Of a stretch of 64,000 nt of DNA, positions 11,802 through 21,709 are shown one piece after another. How positions within the stretch are numbered: position 1 is the first letter of the stretch; the number at the start of each line of letters is the position of its first letter. Under the pieces are notes generated by a model, which saw only the letters and a list, made by a program, of their open reading frames with translations, made no database searches and was not told the DNA's origin. The position numbers and the translations under genes were made by a program. The stretch is from Micromonospora matsumotoense (GTDB lineage Bacteria > Actinomycetota > Actinomycetes > Mycobacteriales > Micromonosporaceae), in NCBI RefSeq assembly GCF_900091525.1, contig NZ_FMCU01000001.1, forward strand, positions 434,001 through 498,000, written 5' to 3'.

Positions 11802-11966
11802 GCGTCCTCCCCGGGTGCGGATGTCGACGGTGCGGATGTCGGCCGGATGCCGACCGGCGAGTCTGCCACACCGCACCCGTCGGGTGGCAACCCGGCACGG
11901 CCGTGCCGCCCCGACCGGCCGGCGTTTCGCCCGGCGGGACCGCCGTTGACCGGGCCGGACAGCCGG

Positions 11967-11998
11967 GCGGGGAGGGACCGTGACCGGTCCCTCCCCGC
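11967..11998. terminator. Hairpin downstream of the chitinase gene
   Basis: Perfect 13-bp arms (11967-11979, 11986-11998) with a 6-base loop, 27 bases beyond the chitinase stop. Likely its intrinsic terminator. Confidence 0.6.
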
Positions 11999-12024
11999 GC
12001 GGGTGGTGTGTCGTGGCGCTCGGC

Positions 12025-13659
<1,635 letters not shown>

Positions 13660-13677
13660 GAGGCGCCTCCTCAAACA

Positions 13678-13696
13678 GTTAGGAAACTTTCCAAAT
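13678..13696. promoter_or_regulatory. Near-palindromic operator candidate before the chitinase gene
   Basis: GGAAACTTTCC (13682-13692) is a perfect palindrome about one centre base, within GTTAGGAAACTTTCCAAAT. It sits 23-33 bases upstream of the chitinase start. A related palindrome precedes the GH44 gene (16785-16795), also followed by AATCGAT. This suggests a shared regulator of polysaccharide degradation; no regulator gene was identified in the window. Confidence 0.45.
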
Positions 13697-13840
13697 CGAT
13701 GGGGAGACGCTACTCACACCGTCATCACTTCGTCAAGATGCGCATCCGTCGATTCATCACCCGGGGACCGCGAGGCGTCCGCCGCCGGGACGGTGAGGCG
13801 TCCGCCGCCCCGGGCCGGCGTCGCCGCGTAGCCTCACGAC

Positions 13841-14329
13841 ATGACCGTCTTCGACATCGAGATCGACGCGCTGACCGGCGGATCCGCCGACCTGACCGGC
13901 TACCGGGGCCGGGCCCTGCTGGTGGTGAACGTGGCCTCCCGCTGCGGCCTCACCCCGCAGTACGCCGGCCTCCAGGAGCTGGCCACCGGGTACGCCGACC
14001 GGGGCCTGGTGGTGCTCGGCGTGCCGTGCAACCAGTTCGCCGGCCAGGAGCCCGGCACGGCCACCGAGATCGACGAGTTCTGCCAGGTCAACTATCGCGT
14101 CACCTTCCCGCTGACCGAGAAGGTCGACGTGAACGGCCCGGCCCGGCACCCGCTCTATGCGGCGCTGGTCGACACCCCCGACGCCGAGGGACACACCGGG
14201 GACGTCCGGTGGAACTTCGAGAAGTTCCTGGTCGCTCCGGACGGCACGGTCGCCGCCCGGTTCGCCCCCACGGTCACCCCGGACTCCGCCGAGCTGCGCG
14301 CCGCGATCGACAAGGTCCTCCCCCACTGA
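13841..14329 (+). CDS. Glutathione peroxidase family protein (Cys type)
   Basis: 162 residues, ATG start. A thioredoxin-fold peroxidase that reduces hydroperoxides. The family blocks are VNVASRCGLTPQYAGLQEL with a cysteine (not selenocysteine) as peroxidatic residue, VLGVPCNQFAGQEPGT with the catalytic Gln and second Cys, and WNFEKFLV with the catalytic Trp/Asn. Actinobacteria lack glutathione, so the reductant is more likely thioredoxin or a mycothiol-linked protein (inference). It is divergent from the chitinase gene and converges with the GH44 gene across a strong hairpin. Confidence 0.93.
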   Translation: MTVFDIEIDALTGGSADLTGYRGRALLVVNVASRCGLTPQYAGLQELATGYADRGLVVLGVPCNQFAGQEPGTATEIDEFCQVNYRVTFPLTEKVDVNGPARHPLYAALVDTPDAEGHTGDVRWNFEKFLVAPDGTVAARFAPTVTPDSAELRAAIDKVLPH

Positions 14330-14460
14330 CCAGCCGCACGTCCGCACGGTCCCGGCACCCTTCGTGACCGGGTACGCCACGCCACCGCCGCCCACCCGTC
14401 GGGACGGACCGCCGCCACCCCGGGGACGGACCGCCGGCACCCGCCGGGACAGATACGGAA

Positions 14461-14490
14461 GGGCCCGGGACGGCGTACCGTCCCGGGCCC
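14461..14490. terminator. Bidirectional terminator between gpx and GH44 genes
   Basis: Perfect 13-bp stem (14461-14473, 14478-14490) with CGTA loop in the gap between two convergent genes. Very stable GC hairpin; serves either strand. Confidence 0.7.
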
Positions 14491-14501
14491 CCGTGGTCAG
14501 C

Positions 14502-16775
14502 TCAGGCGCACCGCTGCCCGTTGAGGGTGAAGGCGGCCGGCACCGGGTTGGACCCGGTCCAGGTGCCGTTGAAGCCGATGGCGGCGGAGGCTCCTGGCGC
14601 GAGCCTGCCGTTCCAGCTCAGGCTCTCGGCGGTCACCGAGGCCCCGGTCTGCTTCCAGGTCGCCGACCAGCCGTGCCCGACCTGCTGCCCGGCCGCCGGG
14701 AAGTCGAAGTCGAGCTGCCATCCGTCGAGCGCCGCAGCGCCGGTGTTGGTGATCGTCAACTGGGCGGTGAAACCGCCGGGCCAACTGCTCGACACCGCGT
14801 AGCTGACCTGGCAGCCACCGGTGGGTGTGGACACCGGGGCGGTCCGCACGGTCAGCCCGGGTGAGGCGGCCGAGACGTTGCCCGCCGCGTCCCGCGCGGT
14901 CACCACGAAGGTGTACGCGGTGTCCGCGGTCAGCCCGGTCGCGGTGAACGAGGTGCCGGTGGCGCTCCCCAGCTTCTCCGTGCCGGTGCCCTCGACCCGG
15001 TGCACGTCGTAGCCGGTGACGCCGACCCGGTCGGTGGCCGGTGCCCAGCTCAGCGCGACACTGTCGGTGGTGATGGCACCGGCGACGGGCCGACCGGGCG
15101 CGGTGGGCGCCTCGGTGTCGGCGTCGTCGCCGCGCGGCAGCACCAGGTGGGTGATGGAGTTGGCCGGGAAGGTGGCGGTGAAACCGGTCGCGCCGACCGG
15201 CTGGTCGGCCGCCCGGACGACACCGGCGAGGTTCGCCCCGCTGTACCGGTAGACCTCGGCGGTGCCGGCCCCGACGCCGGTCAGGGCGACCGGGGCGGTC
15301 AGCTCGTCGCCGGACTTGTTCACCACGACCAGGGTGAGCGCCTTGTCGGCGGACCGCTCGGCCGCGTAGACCGCGAGCTTGTCCTGATCGGCGCTGGTGG
15401 CCCGGACCGACGTCTCGCCGAAGGCGCCGCCGTCGCCGTCGTAGTTACGGAAGATCCGGAAGGCGTGCGCCACCGGCTGGTCGGTCGTCGGCGCGGTCCA
15501 CAGGTTGGCCATGTCCAGGCCCTCGCGGCCGAAGATGCCGAGCAGGTCGGCCTGGGCGAGCGCACCGTTGATGTCCCCGTACGCGCCCCAGCTGTACTCG
15601 GTCATCGCGATCTTGGTGCCCGGGTAGTGCTGGTCCACCAGGTCCCGCATCCGGGGGATGAACCGGACCGGCTGGTTGATCCAGCTCTCGTCGACGTACG
15701 TGGGGTCCCAGAGCTGGCGGGTGGAGCGCAGCCGCAGGGCCTTGGTCGTGTCGTTGCCGGGCTCCTGGCTGAACACCCCGGACTGCTGCGGGTACAGGTG
15801 GATGTCGAAGTAGTCGAGCAGCCGGGTGCCGTGCTGCTGCTCGTAGGCGCGCATCTGGTCCAGGTACCAGGGGCCGAGGTCCTGACCCCCGTGCGCGGCC
15901 TTGTCCGGCGGGTTCGACCAGCAACCGGTACGGCTACAGGTGTCCTGGTCGAGCCCGGAGTAGGTGATCGAGTTCAGCCCCCAGCCGACCGGCCCGAGGA
16001 CCTTCGCGCCCGGGTCGGCGGCCTTCACCGCGGCGGCGTACTCGTAGGTCCGGTCGCGTAGTTCGTCGTAGCCGAGCCCGGCGGACCGGACGTCGCGGTG
16101 GGTGCTGTGCCACAGGTCGGGTTCGTTGTCCAGGTTGTAGAACCGGACCCCGCCGTCGCCGGCGGCACCGAACTCCGTCTTGAGGTGGGTGATCCAGTCG
16201 GTGACGTACTCGGGGCCGACCGCGACGCTGGTGTCCCGGGGGTCGTTGCCGGTGATGTTCGTGCCGTCGGGCTTCTTCCCGTTGCCGCAGTCCGGGGCCC
16301 ACGGATCGGTGGACTCCTGCGGGCCGTATTTGGCGACGCTGAACGCGCAGGCCCTGGCCCGTTCCTTCGCGATCCAGCCGAGCATCGGCAGGGTCAGCAC
16401 GGTCTCGGCCCCGGTGGCCTTGTCCCCGGCGATGAACCGGTCGGACTCGGAGCCCTTCGGCAGGCTCTCCGGATCGGCGTTGTCGTTCGGGATGTTCTCG
16501 AAGTACCAGTCCGCCGCCCGGTTGGTGGTGTCGGCGCGGAAGTTGTAGCGGGTCGTGGCGTTGCCGCCGTAGCGGTTCACCGGCAGTCGGATGTCGCGGG
16601 CCAGCGCGGCGTCGGCGAAGTTCATCCCGTAGACGTACGGGCTGATCGGATGCCGGCCGGCGGTGGCGTCGACGGCCAGGGCGGGGCCGGTCGCGGCCCG
16701 GGCCGGTTGGGGCAGGGCCAGCCCGCCGAGGGCCACGGCAAGGGCCGCCGGGAGTAGTGCGGTAGTGATACGCAC
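14502..16775 (-). CDS. Secreted GH44 endoglucanase/xyloglucanase with FN3 and CBM2
   Basis: 757 residues from a GTG preceded by AAGGAA. Signal peptide to about residue 28 (PQPARAATG). The GH44 catalytic region (about 30-550) begins ISPYVYGMNFADAALARDIRLPVNRYGGN, with the acid/base Glu218 in FYNLDNEPDLW and the nucleophile Glu393 in AMTEYSWG. A fibronectin type III domain (about 555-640) starts with EAPTAPGRPVAGAITTDSV, and a C-terminal CBM2 (about 655-757) ends GFNGTWTGSNPVPAAFTLNGQRCA. GH44 enzymes cut beta-1,4-glucans, often xyloglucan. With the chitinase and the esterase it makes a small extracellular polymer-degrading group. A palindrome overlaps its Shine-Dalgarno region. Confidence 0.94.
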   Translation of the reverse strand: MRITTALLPAALAVALGGLALPQPARAATGPALAVDATAGRHPISPYVYGMNFADAALARDIRLPVNRYGGNATTRYNFRADTTNRAADWYFENIPNDNADPESLPKGSESDRFIAGDKATGAETVLTLPMLGWIAKERARACAFSVAKYGPQESTDPWAPDCGNGKKPDGTNITGNDPRDTSVAVGPEYVTDWITHLKTEFGAAGDGGVRFYNLDNEPDLWHSTHRDVRSAGLGYDELRDRTYEYAAAVKAADPGAKVLGPVGWGLNSITYSGLDQDTCSRTGCWSNPPDKAAHGGQDLGPWYLDQMRAYEQQHGTRLLDYFDIHLYPQQSGVFSQEPGNDTTKALRLRSTRQLWDPTYVDESWINQPVRFIPRMRDLVDQHYPGTKIAMTEYSWGAYGDINGALAQADLLGIFGREGLDMANLWTAPTTDQPVAHAFRIFRNYDGDGGAFGETSVRATSADQDKLAVYAAERSADKALTLVVVNKSGDELTAPVALTGVGAGTAEVYRYSGANLAGVVRAADQPVGATGFTATFPANSITHLVLPRGDDADTEAPTAPGRPVAGAITTDSVALSWAPATDRVGVTGYDVHRVEGTGTEKLGSATGTSFTATGLTADTAYTFVVTARDAAGNVSAASPGLTVRTAPVSTPTGGCQVSYAVSSSWPGGFTAQLTITNTGAAALDGWQLDFDFPAAGQQVGHGWSATWKQTGASVTAESLSWNGRLAPGASAAIGFNGTWTGSNPVPAAFTLNGQRCA

Positions 16776-16784
16776 GAGCGTTCC

Positions 16785-16795
16785 TTCCTAAGGAA
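16785..16795. promoter_or_regulatory. Palindrome overlapping the GH44 ribosome-binding region
   Basis: TTCCTAAGGAA is a palindrome about one centre base, 10-20 bases upstream of the GTG, followed by TCGAT. It resembles the element before the chitinase gene and could be an operator that also blocks ribosome access. Inference from position and symmetry only. Confidence 0.35.
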
Positions 16796-16920
16796 TCGAT
16801 GCTCGACGATGGGAGCGCAGGCCAAGGATCACGCTTTCCCTTGTCCCGAGTCAACCCGGGACCGCGCCCGCCGATCCTTCGGCACCCCTGCGCACCCATC
16901 CGGCCGCCCACCACCGACCA

Positions 16921-16955
16921 GGCCGCGCCGACCACCCGGAGGGGTCGGCGCGGCC
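16921..16955. terminator. Hairpin downstream of the GDSL esterase gene
   Basis: 13-bp perfect arms (16921-16933, 16943-16955) with a 9-base loop, 25 bases beyond the esterase stop. It separates the esterase transcript from the GH44 gene that lies downstream in the same orientation. Confidence 0.65.
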
Positions 16956-16979
16956 TGGCACGCGGTGGCCCGCCCGGGC

Positions 16980-17783
16980 TCAGCCCGCGGCGGAGCGGAA
17001 GACCGGGTAGTAGCCGCCGGACTGGCCGGCCGCCGTCGGGTGGTAGGAGACGCCCAGGTTGACGAAGTTCAGCGCGTGCAGCCACTTCTCGCCGTAGCTG
17101 CACAGCTGGTGACCGACGAAGATGGACCGCACGTCGGCGAACGTGAAGCCGGCCGAGGTGGCGGCGGTACGGGTGATGTCGTCCACCAGGTTGATGCCCT
17201 CGTTGATCTTCGCGCGGGAGTTCGCGCTGAGCCCCACGCAGACCGTGCCGAGCTGGTAGAAGACCGGGTAACCGACCACCACCACCCGGGCCGACGGCGC
17301 GCGGGACCTGATCCCGTTGTAGACGGTCGCCAGCTTGGCGGGCAGTTCCGCGCGGGCCTTGTTCTCGGCGGCCTGCACGGCCGCGACGCACTGGGTCTCC
17401 CCCTGGAGCACGCAGGTCGACATGATCGACGTGAAGCCGACGTCGTTGCCGCCGATGGTGACGCTGACCAGCGTGGTGGTCGAGGTCAGCGCGGAGAGCT
17501 GACTGTTGACCACGTCGGTGGTCGTCGCCCCGGAGCAGGCCACCGACTTGTACGAGGCGGGCTTGACGTTCGTGTTGTACAGCGCCGGGTAGGCGTTGGT
17601 GCTGCGCTGGCAGGCACCGCTCTCGGAGGTGTAGCTGTCGGCGCCGACGCCCGAGGCGTACGAGTCACCGAGGGCCACGTACCGGTCGCTGGGGGCGGCC
17701 TGGACGGGCACCGCCGCGCCGAGGGTCACGCCGATGGATGCCGCGAGACTCACGGCGAGGGTCACGAGTCGGGATCTCCGCAC
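16980..17783 (-). CDS. Secreted SGNH/GDSL-family esterase/lipase
   Basis: 267 residues, ATG start. Signal peptide to about residue 29 (TLGAAVPVQAAPSD). The SGNH blocks are in order: YVALGDSYASGVGAD (nucleophile Ser, block I), VACSGATT (Gly block II), VTIGGNDVGF (Asn block III) and GVSYHPTAAGQ (His block V, with the Ser-His pair lacking the usual Asp as in Streptomyces scabies esterase). Paired cysteines suit an exported protein. It probably hydrolyses lipid or plant-polymer esters outside the cell. The 224-base divergent gap upstream holds an unusually A+T-rich stretch (17815-17850) that likely contains its promoter. Confidence 0.92.
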   Translation of the reverse strand: MRRSRLVTLAVSLAASIGVTLGAAVPVQAAPSDRYVALGDSYASGVGADSYTSESGACQRSTNAYPALYNTNVKPASYKSVACSGATTTDVVNSQLSALTSTTTLVSVTIGGNDVGFTSIMSTCVLQGETQCVAAVQAAENKARAELPAKLATVYNGIRSRAPSARVVVVGYPVFYQLGTVCVGLSANSRAKINEGINLVDDITRTAATSAGFTFADVRSIFVGHQLCSYGEKWLHALNFVNLGVSYHPTAAGQSGGYYPVFRSAAG

Positions 17784-18007
17784 GTCGCACTCCTGGGGTG
17801 GGGAAGTGGTGGTGGGAGATAGATATCACTCAATTACATGCTTAGGGAAGGTCATCGATGAGTAACAGGGGTGACTAGGGGTTCATCCGCGCGTGACGTC
17901 GCCGTCGGACGGTCGACTCGGCGGACCGCTGTGGACGGTCGACACCGCCGCATAACCCATCGACCAAGTCGGGAATACCCACCCGGCCGGGCCGGTTGGT
18001 CACCGGC

Positions 18008-18700
18008 ATGACAACTGTGGGACTCATCGGCAGCGGCAACATCGGCAGCACCCTGGCCCGGCTGGCGGTCACCGCCGGCCACGACGTGGTGCTCAGCAAC
18101 TCACGCGGCCCGGAGACGCTCAAGGACCTGGTCGACGAGCTGGGCATCCGGGCCCGGGCGGCCACCCCGGCCGAGGCGGCGGCAGCGGGTGACCTGGTGG
18201 TGGTCACCATCCCGCTCCGGGCCTACCGGGAGGTGCCCGTCGCGCCGCTCGCCGGCAAGACCGTCATCGACACCAACAACTACTACCCGGAGCGCGACGA
18301 CAGCTTCCCGGAGCTGGACGACGAGTCGACCACCACCAGCGAGCTGCTCCAGCGGCACCTGCCGCAGTCGCGGGTGGTCAAGGGCTTCAACAACATCTAC
18401 TTCAAGCACCTGCTCGCCCTGGCCCGCCCGGCGGGGGCCGCCGACCGCACCTCGCTGCCGGTCGCCGGGGACGACGCCACGGCCAAGGCCGAGGTCACCG
18501 CGTTCATCGACTCCATCGGGTACGACACGGTCGACGTCGGGCCGCTCGCCGAGGGCTGGCGGTTCCAGCGGGACACCGCCGCGTACGGCGTCTTCTACAC
18601 GGCCGACCCGGCCGCCGGCTTCGAGCAGCCGGGCCTGCCGACCGACGCCCAGCGGCTACGGGACGCCCTGGCCGCCGCCCGCCGCTACGCCGACGTCTGA
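18008..18700 (+). CDS. F420-dependent NADP reductase-like oxidoreductase
   Basis: 230 residues from the ATG at 18008 (the TTG at 17996 is less likely). A Rossmann fold starts at TTVGLIGSGNIGSTLARLAVTAGHDVVLSNSRG, with the Ser-Arg after beta-2 that typically selects the NADP phosphate. VVVTIPLRAYREVP and VIDTNNYYPERDD match the F420H2:NADP+ reductase family (NADPH-dependent F420 reductase). The C-terminal part has FNNIYFKHLL and GWRFQRDTAAYG. Homologues of this length in actinobacteria are often annotated only as NAD(P)-binding proteins, so coenzyme F420 use is inferred. A 16-bp hairpin follows the gene. Confidence 0.85.
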   Translation: MTTVGLIGSGNIGSTLARLAVTAGHDVVLSNSRGPETLKDLVDELGIRARAATPAEAAAAGDLVVVTIPLRAYREVPVAPLAGKTVIDTNNYYPERDDSFPELDDESTTTSELLQRHLPQSRVVKGFNNIYFKHLLALARPAGAADRTSLPVAGDDATAKAEVTAFIDSIGYDTVDVGPLAEGWRFQRDTAAYGVFYTADPAAGFEQPGLPTDAQRLRDALAAARRYADV

Positions 18701-18710
18701 GCCGACATCC

Positions 18711-18761
18711 GACCGCCCGGGGCGGGACGGCAGCCGCGCCGCCGGCCCGCCCCGGGCGGTC
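18711..18761. terminator. Bidirectional terminator hairpin
   Basis: 16-bp perfect arms (18711-18726, 18746-18761), 19-base loop, in the gap between the oxidoreductase gene and the convergent acetyltransferase gene. Confidence 0.65.
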
Positions 18762-18839
18762 CGCCCGATGATCCGGCCGGATGATCGCCGCACACGGGTA
18801 TGCCTGCGGCCGGGGCAGCGGACGGCCCGCGCCCAGCGG

Positions 18840-19388
18840 TCAGCCGGTGGCCCGCCACTCGTCGGCCAGTACCGCCCAGACCTCGATGTCCACCCGGCCC
18901 GTCGGCGCAGAGGCGACCTGGCGCAGGGTGCCCTCGTGCCGCATGCCGAGCCGCCGGGCCACCGCGATGCTGCGGACGTTGCCGGCGCTGGTCCGCCACT
19001 CGACCCGGTGGATGCCGCGTTCCCGGATCGCCCAGTCCACGATCCGGGTCGCCGCGCGGGTCACCAGGCCCCGACCCTCGGCGGCCGGCTCCAGCCAGCA
19101 ACCCGCCTCGGCCACCCCGGTCGCCGTGCTGAACGACACGAACAGCACCCCGCCGACCAGGACGCCGTCGCGCCAGATCCCCCAGATGCCCCCGGCGTCG
19201 TCGGCCCACTTGTCGGCGGACCGACGCAGCACCCGGCGGGCCGACTCCAGGTCGGTGGCCACGAAGGACGCGCCCACCCAGGGGGCGATGTGTTCCCGGG
19301 CCCGGTCCAGGTGGGTCAGGAACTCCTCCGCGTGCCACGGTGAGAGCGGACGCAGCTCGGCGTCCTCGGTCAGCGGCAACGCGAACAT
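18840..19388 (-). CDS. GNAT acetyltransferase, RimJ/RimL-type
   Basis: 182 residues. The N-terminus LTEDAELRPLSPWHAEEFLTHLDRAREHI and the central VAEAGCWLEPAAEGRGLVTRAATRIVDWAIRERGIHRVEWRTSAGNVRSIAVARRLGMRHEGTLR carry the RimJ/RimL pattern: the acetyl-CoA loop (Q/R)xxGxx here as EGRGLV, and the N-x-x-S-x-x-V motif. It transfers acetyl to an amino group of a protein or small molecule that cannot be named. It lies 3 bases downstream of another GNAT gene in the same direction, so the pair is one operon. Confidence 0.88.
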   Translation of the reverse strand: MFALPLTEDAELRPLSPWHAEEFLTHLDRAREHIAPWVGASFVATDLESARRVLRRSADKWADDAGGIWGIWRDGVLVGGVLFVSFSTATGVAEAGCWLEPAAEGRGLVTRAATRIVDWAIRERGIHRVEWRTSAGNVRSIAVARRLGMRHEGTLRQVASAPTGRVDIEVWAVLADEWRATG

Positions 19389-19391
19389 CCG

Positions 19392-19886
19392 TCAGTTCCT
19401 CCGGTGTGCGACGGGCAGGCTCAGCCGTAACGTGGGCCCGAAAGTGGGCCCGAAACCCAGCGACCGGTAGAGCGGTTCACCGTCGGGTGAGGCCCGCAGG
19501 TCGACCTTGCCGACCCCGCGCTGCCGGTACCAGTCGAGCAGCGCCTCCAGACAGGCCCGGGAGTAGCCGCGCCGACGGTGCACCGGCTCGGTGACCACGT
19601 TGAAGACGTATCCGGCCAGGCCGTCGGGGTTGCCGGGGCCGCCGAGACGCTGCTCGATGGTGCCGGTGGCACAGGCCGCCAGGACGCCCGGCCGGTCCGG
19701 GTCGTCCACGACGAAGACCGCCATCAGGTCGGCGGGCTCGGCCAGCCGCCGGTGCAACACCTCCCGGGCCGCCTGCTGCCAGGGCCCCGGCGCGGGGGCC
19801 ATCTGGTCGATGTCGGCCAGCATCACCCCGCGCAGGCGGACGATCTCACCGGCGTCGGCGACGACGGCCCGTCGAACGTTGATCAC
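19392..19886 (-). CDS. GNAT N-acetyltransferase
   Basis: 164 residues from the GTG at 19886; the longer open frame upstream is not conserved sequence. It begins INVRRAVVADAGEIVRLRGVMLADI, an ordinary GNAT start, and has the acetyl-CoA binding segment FNVVTEPVHRRRGYSRACLEALLDWYRQRGVGKVDLRAS and a LYRSLGFGPTFGPTLRL end. Substrate unknown. First gene of a two-gene GNAT operon. Confidence 0.87.
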   Translation of the reverse strand: MINVRRAVVADAGEIVRLRGVMLADIDQMAPAPGPWQQAAREVLHRRLAEPADLMAVFVVDDPDRPGVLAACATGTIEQRLGGPGNPDGLAGYVFNVVTEPVHRRRGYSRACLEALLDWYRQRGVGKVDLRASPDGEPLYRSLGFGPTFGPTLRLSLPVAHRRN

Positions 19887-20033
19887 GAACGGACGGTACC
19901 GGATGCGCCGGGCGGACCGTGGACCCGAACCACGCTGATCGGAAACAGCGGGACACGACGGCCGGTCAACTTGCCATCGGGTCCCGTTCACGGGACGCTG
20001 GGGGCCGGGACCGACACCACCCTCGGAGGCGAG

Positions 20034-20900
20034 ATGCCCCAACTCCCCACCGCGCCACGCCGACTGCTCGCCGCCGCCGGCACGCTCCTGCTCGGCAGCG
20101 CGCTGGCCACCACCGGCGTCGCGCCGGCCAGTGCGGCGGCCGGCGACGTCGGCTACGTCCGGCTGGCCCACCTGTCCCCCGACACCCCCGCCGTGGACGT
20201 CTACCTCTCCGCCCCCGGCAACGACGCGCCGCAGGTCTTCCCCGCCGTCGGCTACGGCGTCGTCTCCCGCTACCTGCCCCTGGCCGTCGGCCGGTACGCG
20301 GTGGCGATGCGGCAGGCCGGCGCCCCGGCCAGCGAACCGCCGGTGCTCACCACCGAGGTGGCGGTCGACGCGGGCGAGGCGTACACGGTGGCCGGGGTGG
20401 GTCGCTATGCCGACCTCGGCCTGCGGGTGCTCACCGACGACCTGACCGCCCCGACGGCCGGCCAGGCGAAGGTTCGGGTCGTCCAGGCCTCCGTCCGCGC
20501 CCCGGTGGTCGACGTGAAAGCCGATGACGGCCCCACCATCGCCGACGCCGTCCGGTTCGCCACCACCACCAAATACCGGCAGGTCGAGCCGGGCCGCTGG
20601 CGGCTGCGCCTCGGCGGCGGCAACGGACCGACCGCCGATGCCGAGGTGACCCTCACCGGCGGTCGGGTCTACTCGCTGCTGGTGCTCGACGGCAAGCGGG
20701 GCGGGCTCACCACCGAGCTGCGCGAGGACGCCCGGGGTGGCGGGGTCGCCCCGGCCGGTGGCGTGCCGGCGGGCGCCGGTGGGCTGGCCGGGGGCGGGCT
20801 CGGGGCGTACCCGATGATGGTGGCCGGCGGGCTGCTCGCGGGGGCCGTGGTGGTGGGCACGACGGTGCTGGTGCGGCGTCGGCGGCGACCGGTCTGGTGA
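20034..20900 (+). CDS. Exported DUF4397-domain surface protein
   Basis: 288 residues from the ATG at 20034, preceded by CGGAGG. Signal peptide to about residue 36 (ALATTGVAPASAAAGD). Two DUF4397 repeats follow: YVRLAHLSPDTPAVDVYLS...VGYGVVSRYLPLAVGRYAV and AKVRVVQASVRAPVVDVK. A Gly-rich spacer leads to a membrane helix (MMVAGGLLAGAVVVGTTVLV) and a basic tail RRRRRPVW. The tail layout is that of a sortase substrate, but I see no LPxTG-like motif before the helix, so it may stay as a membrane-anchored protein. Its stop overlaps the sortase GTG, so the two work together or at least are co-expressed. Confidence 0.88.
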   Translation: MPQLPTAPRRLLAAAGTLLLGSALATTGVAPASAAAGDVGYVRLAHLSPDTPAVDVYLSAPGNDAPQVFPAVGYGVVSRYLPLAVGRYAVAMRQAGAPASEPPVLTTEVAVDAGEAYTVAGVGRYADLGLRVLTDDLTAPTAGQAKVRVVQASVRAPVVDVKADDGPTIADAVRFATTTKYRQVEPGRWRLRLGGGNGPTADAEVTLTGGRVYSLLVLDGKRGGLTTELREDARGGGVAPAGGVPAGAGGLAGGGLGAYPMMVAGGLLAGAVVVGTTVLVRRRRRPVW

Positions 20901-21598
20901 CCGGGCCCGGCTTCGCGATCCGTCGGCACCGCGCCCGGACGCCTGCCGCCGCCCTGGTCGCGGCCGGTGCGGCGCTCTGCCTGGCCGCCGGCACCGGCGT
21001 CGGCCTGGCGGCCACCGACAGCGGCCCGACCACCGACTCCGCCCGGCCGGCCGGCGCGGCCGGCAGCTGGCAGCCCGGCTGCGTGGCCGGTTGCGCCACC
21101 GGGGCCGGCACCCCCCGCGCCACCCCGACGCCCCCCACCCGGGTACGCGTGGCGCGGATCGGCGTCGACTCCGCGCTCACCGCGCTCGGGCTGGACCGGG
21201 CCGGCACCCTGGTCCCCCCGGCGGACTTCACCCGGGCGGGCTGGTACGGCGGCGGCCCCGCACCGGGTGACCCGGGACCGGCGGTGATCGCCGGGCACCT
21301 GGACTCGCGGCGCGGCCCGGCCGTCTTCGCCCGCCTCGGCGAACTACGGCCCGGCGACCGGATCGAGGTGTGGCGGGGCGACCGCCGGGTGAGGTTCCGG
21401 GTCACCGGCGCGCTGCGCACCCCCAAGGACGCCTTCCCCACCGCCACCGTGTACGGCCCGACGCCCGTCCCCGAGCTGCGCCTGATCACCTGCGGCGGCG
21501 ACTTCGACCGACGCGTCGGCCACTACCGGGACAACGTGGTGGTCTTCGCCGTCACCGACCCGCCGGCCGACCCCCTCCCCCGCTCCGCCGCCGACTGA
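20897..21598 (+). CDS. Class F sortase
   Basis: 233 residues, GTG start overlapping the DUF4397 stop. N-terminal membrane anchor/signal (PAAALVAAGAALCLAAGTGVGLAA), a short Pro/Thr stalk, then the catalytic beta-barrel. Catalytic His in VIAGHLDSRRGPAVF, catalytic Cys in LRLITCGGDFD, and Arg in GHYRDNVVVFA. These enzymes are transpeptidases on the outer face of the membrane. Actinobacterial class F sortases commonly neighbour DUF4397 proteins. Two extra Cys in QPGCVAGCATG near the N-terminus are unusual and could form a disulfide or bind a ligand. Confidence 0.9.
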   Translation: MTGPGFAIRRHRARTPAAALVAAGAALCLAAGTGVGLAATDSGPTTDSARPAGAAGSWQPGCVAGCATGAGTPRATPTPPTRVRVARIGVDSALTALGLDRAGTLVPPADFTRAGWYGGGPAPGDPGPAVIAGHLDSRRGPAVFARLGELRPGDRIEVWRGDRRVRFRVTGALRTPKDAFPTATVYGPTPVPELRLITCGGDFDRRVGHYRDNVVVFAVTDPPADPLPRSAAD

Positions 21599-21612
21599 CC
21601 CGGCCACGGCCG

Positions 21613-21654
21613 CCCGGCGGCGGTGGCGCTCAGCCCGGCGGCGGTGGCGCTCAG
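21613..21654. repeat. Two 21-bp tandem repeats downstream of the sortase gene
   Basis: Two exact copies of CCCGGCGGCGGTGGCGCTCAG in the gap between the sortase gene and the convergent DUF2203 gene. No function seen. Confidence 0.7.
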
Positions 21655-21709
21655 CCCGGCGGCCGGTTCGACGCCGGCGTCGGCCCCGCGCGGCGCACCG
21701 ACGGCGGGG

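Noticed and set aside
13841..14329. Selenoprotein glutathione peroxidase
   Set aside because: The peroxidatic residue is an ordinary Cys codon and no UGA is present.
17784..18007. A riboswitch or small RNA in the A/T-rich gap before the esterase
   Set aside because: No recognisable conserved fold; likely just promoter DNA between divergent genes.
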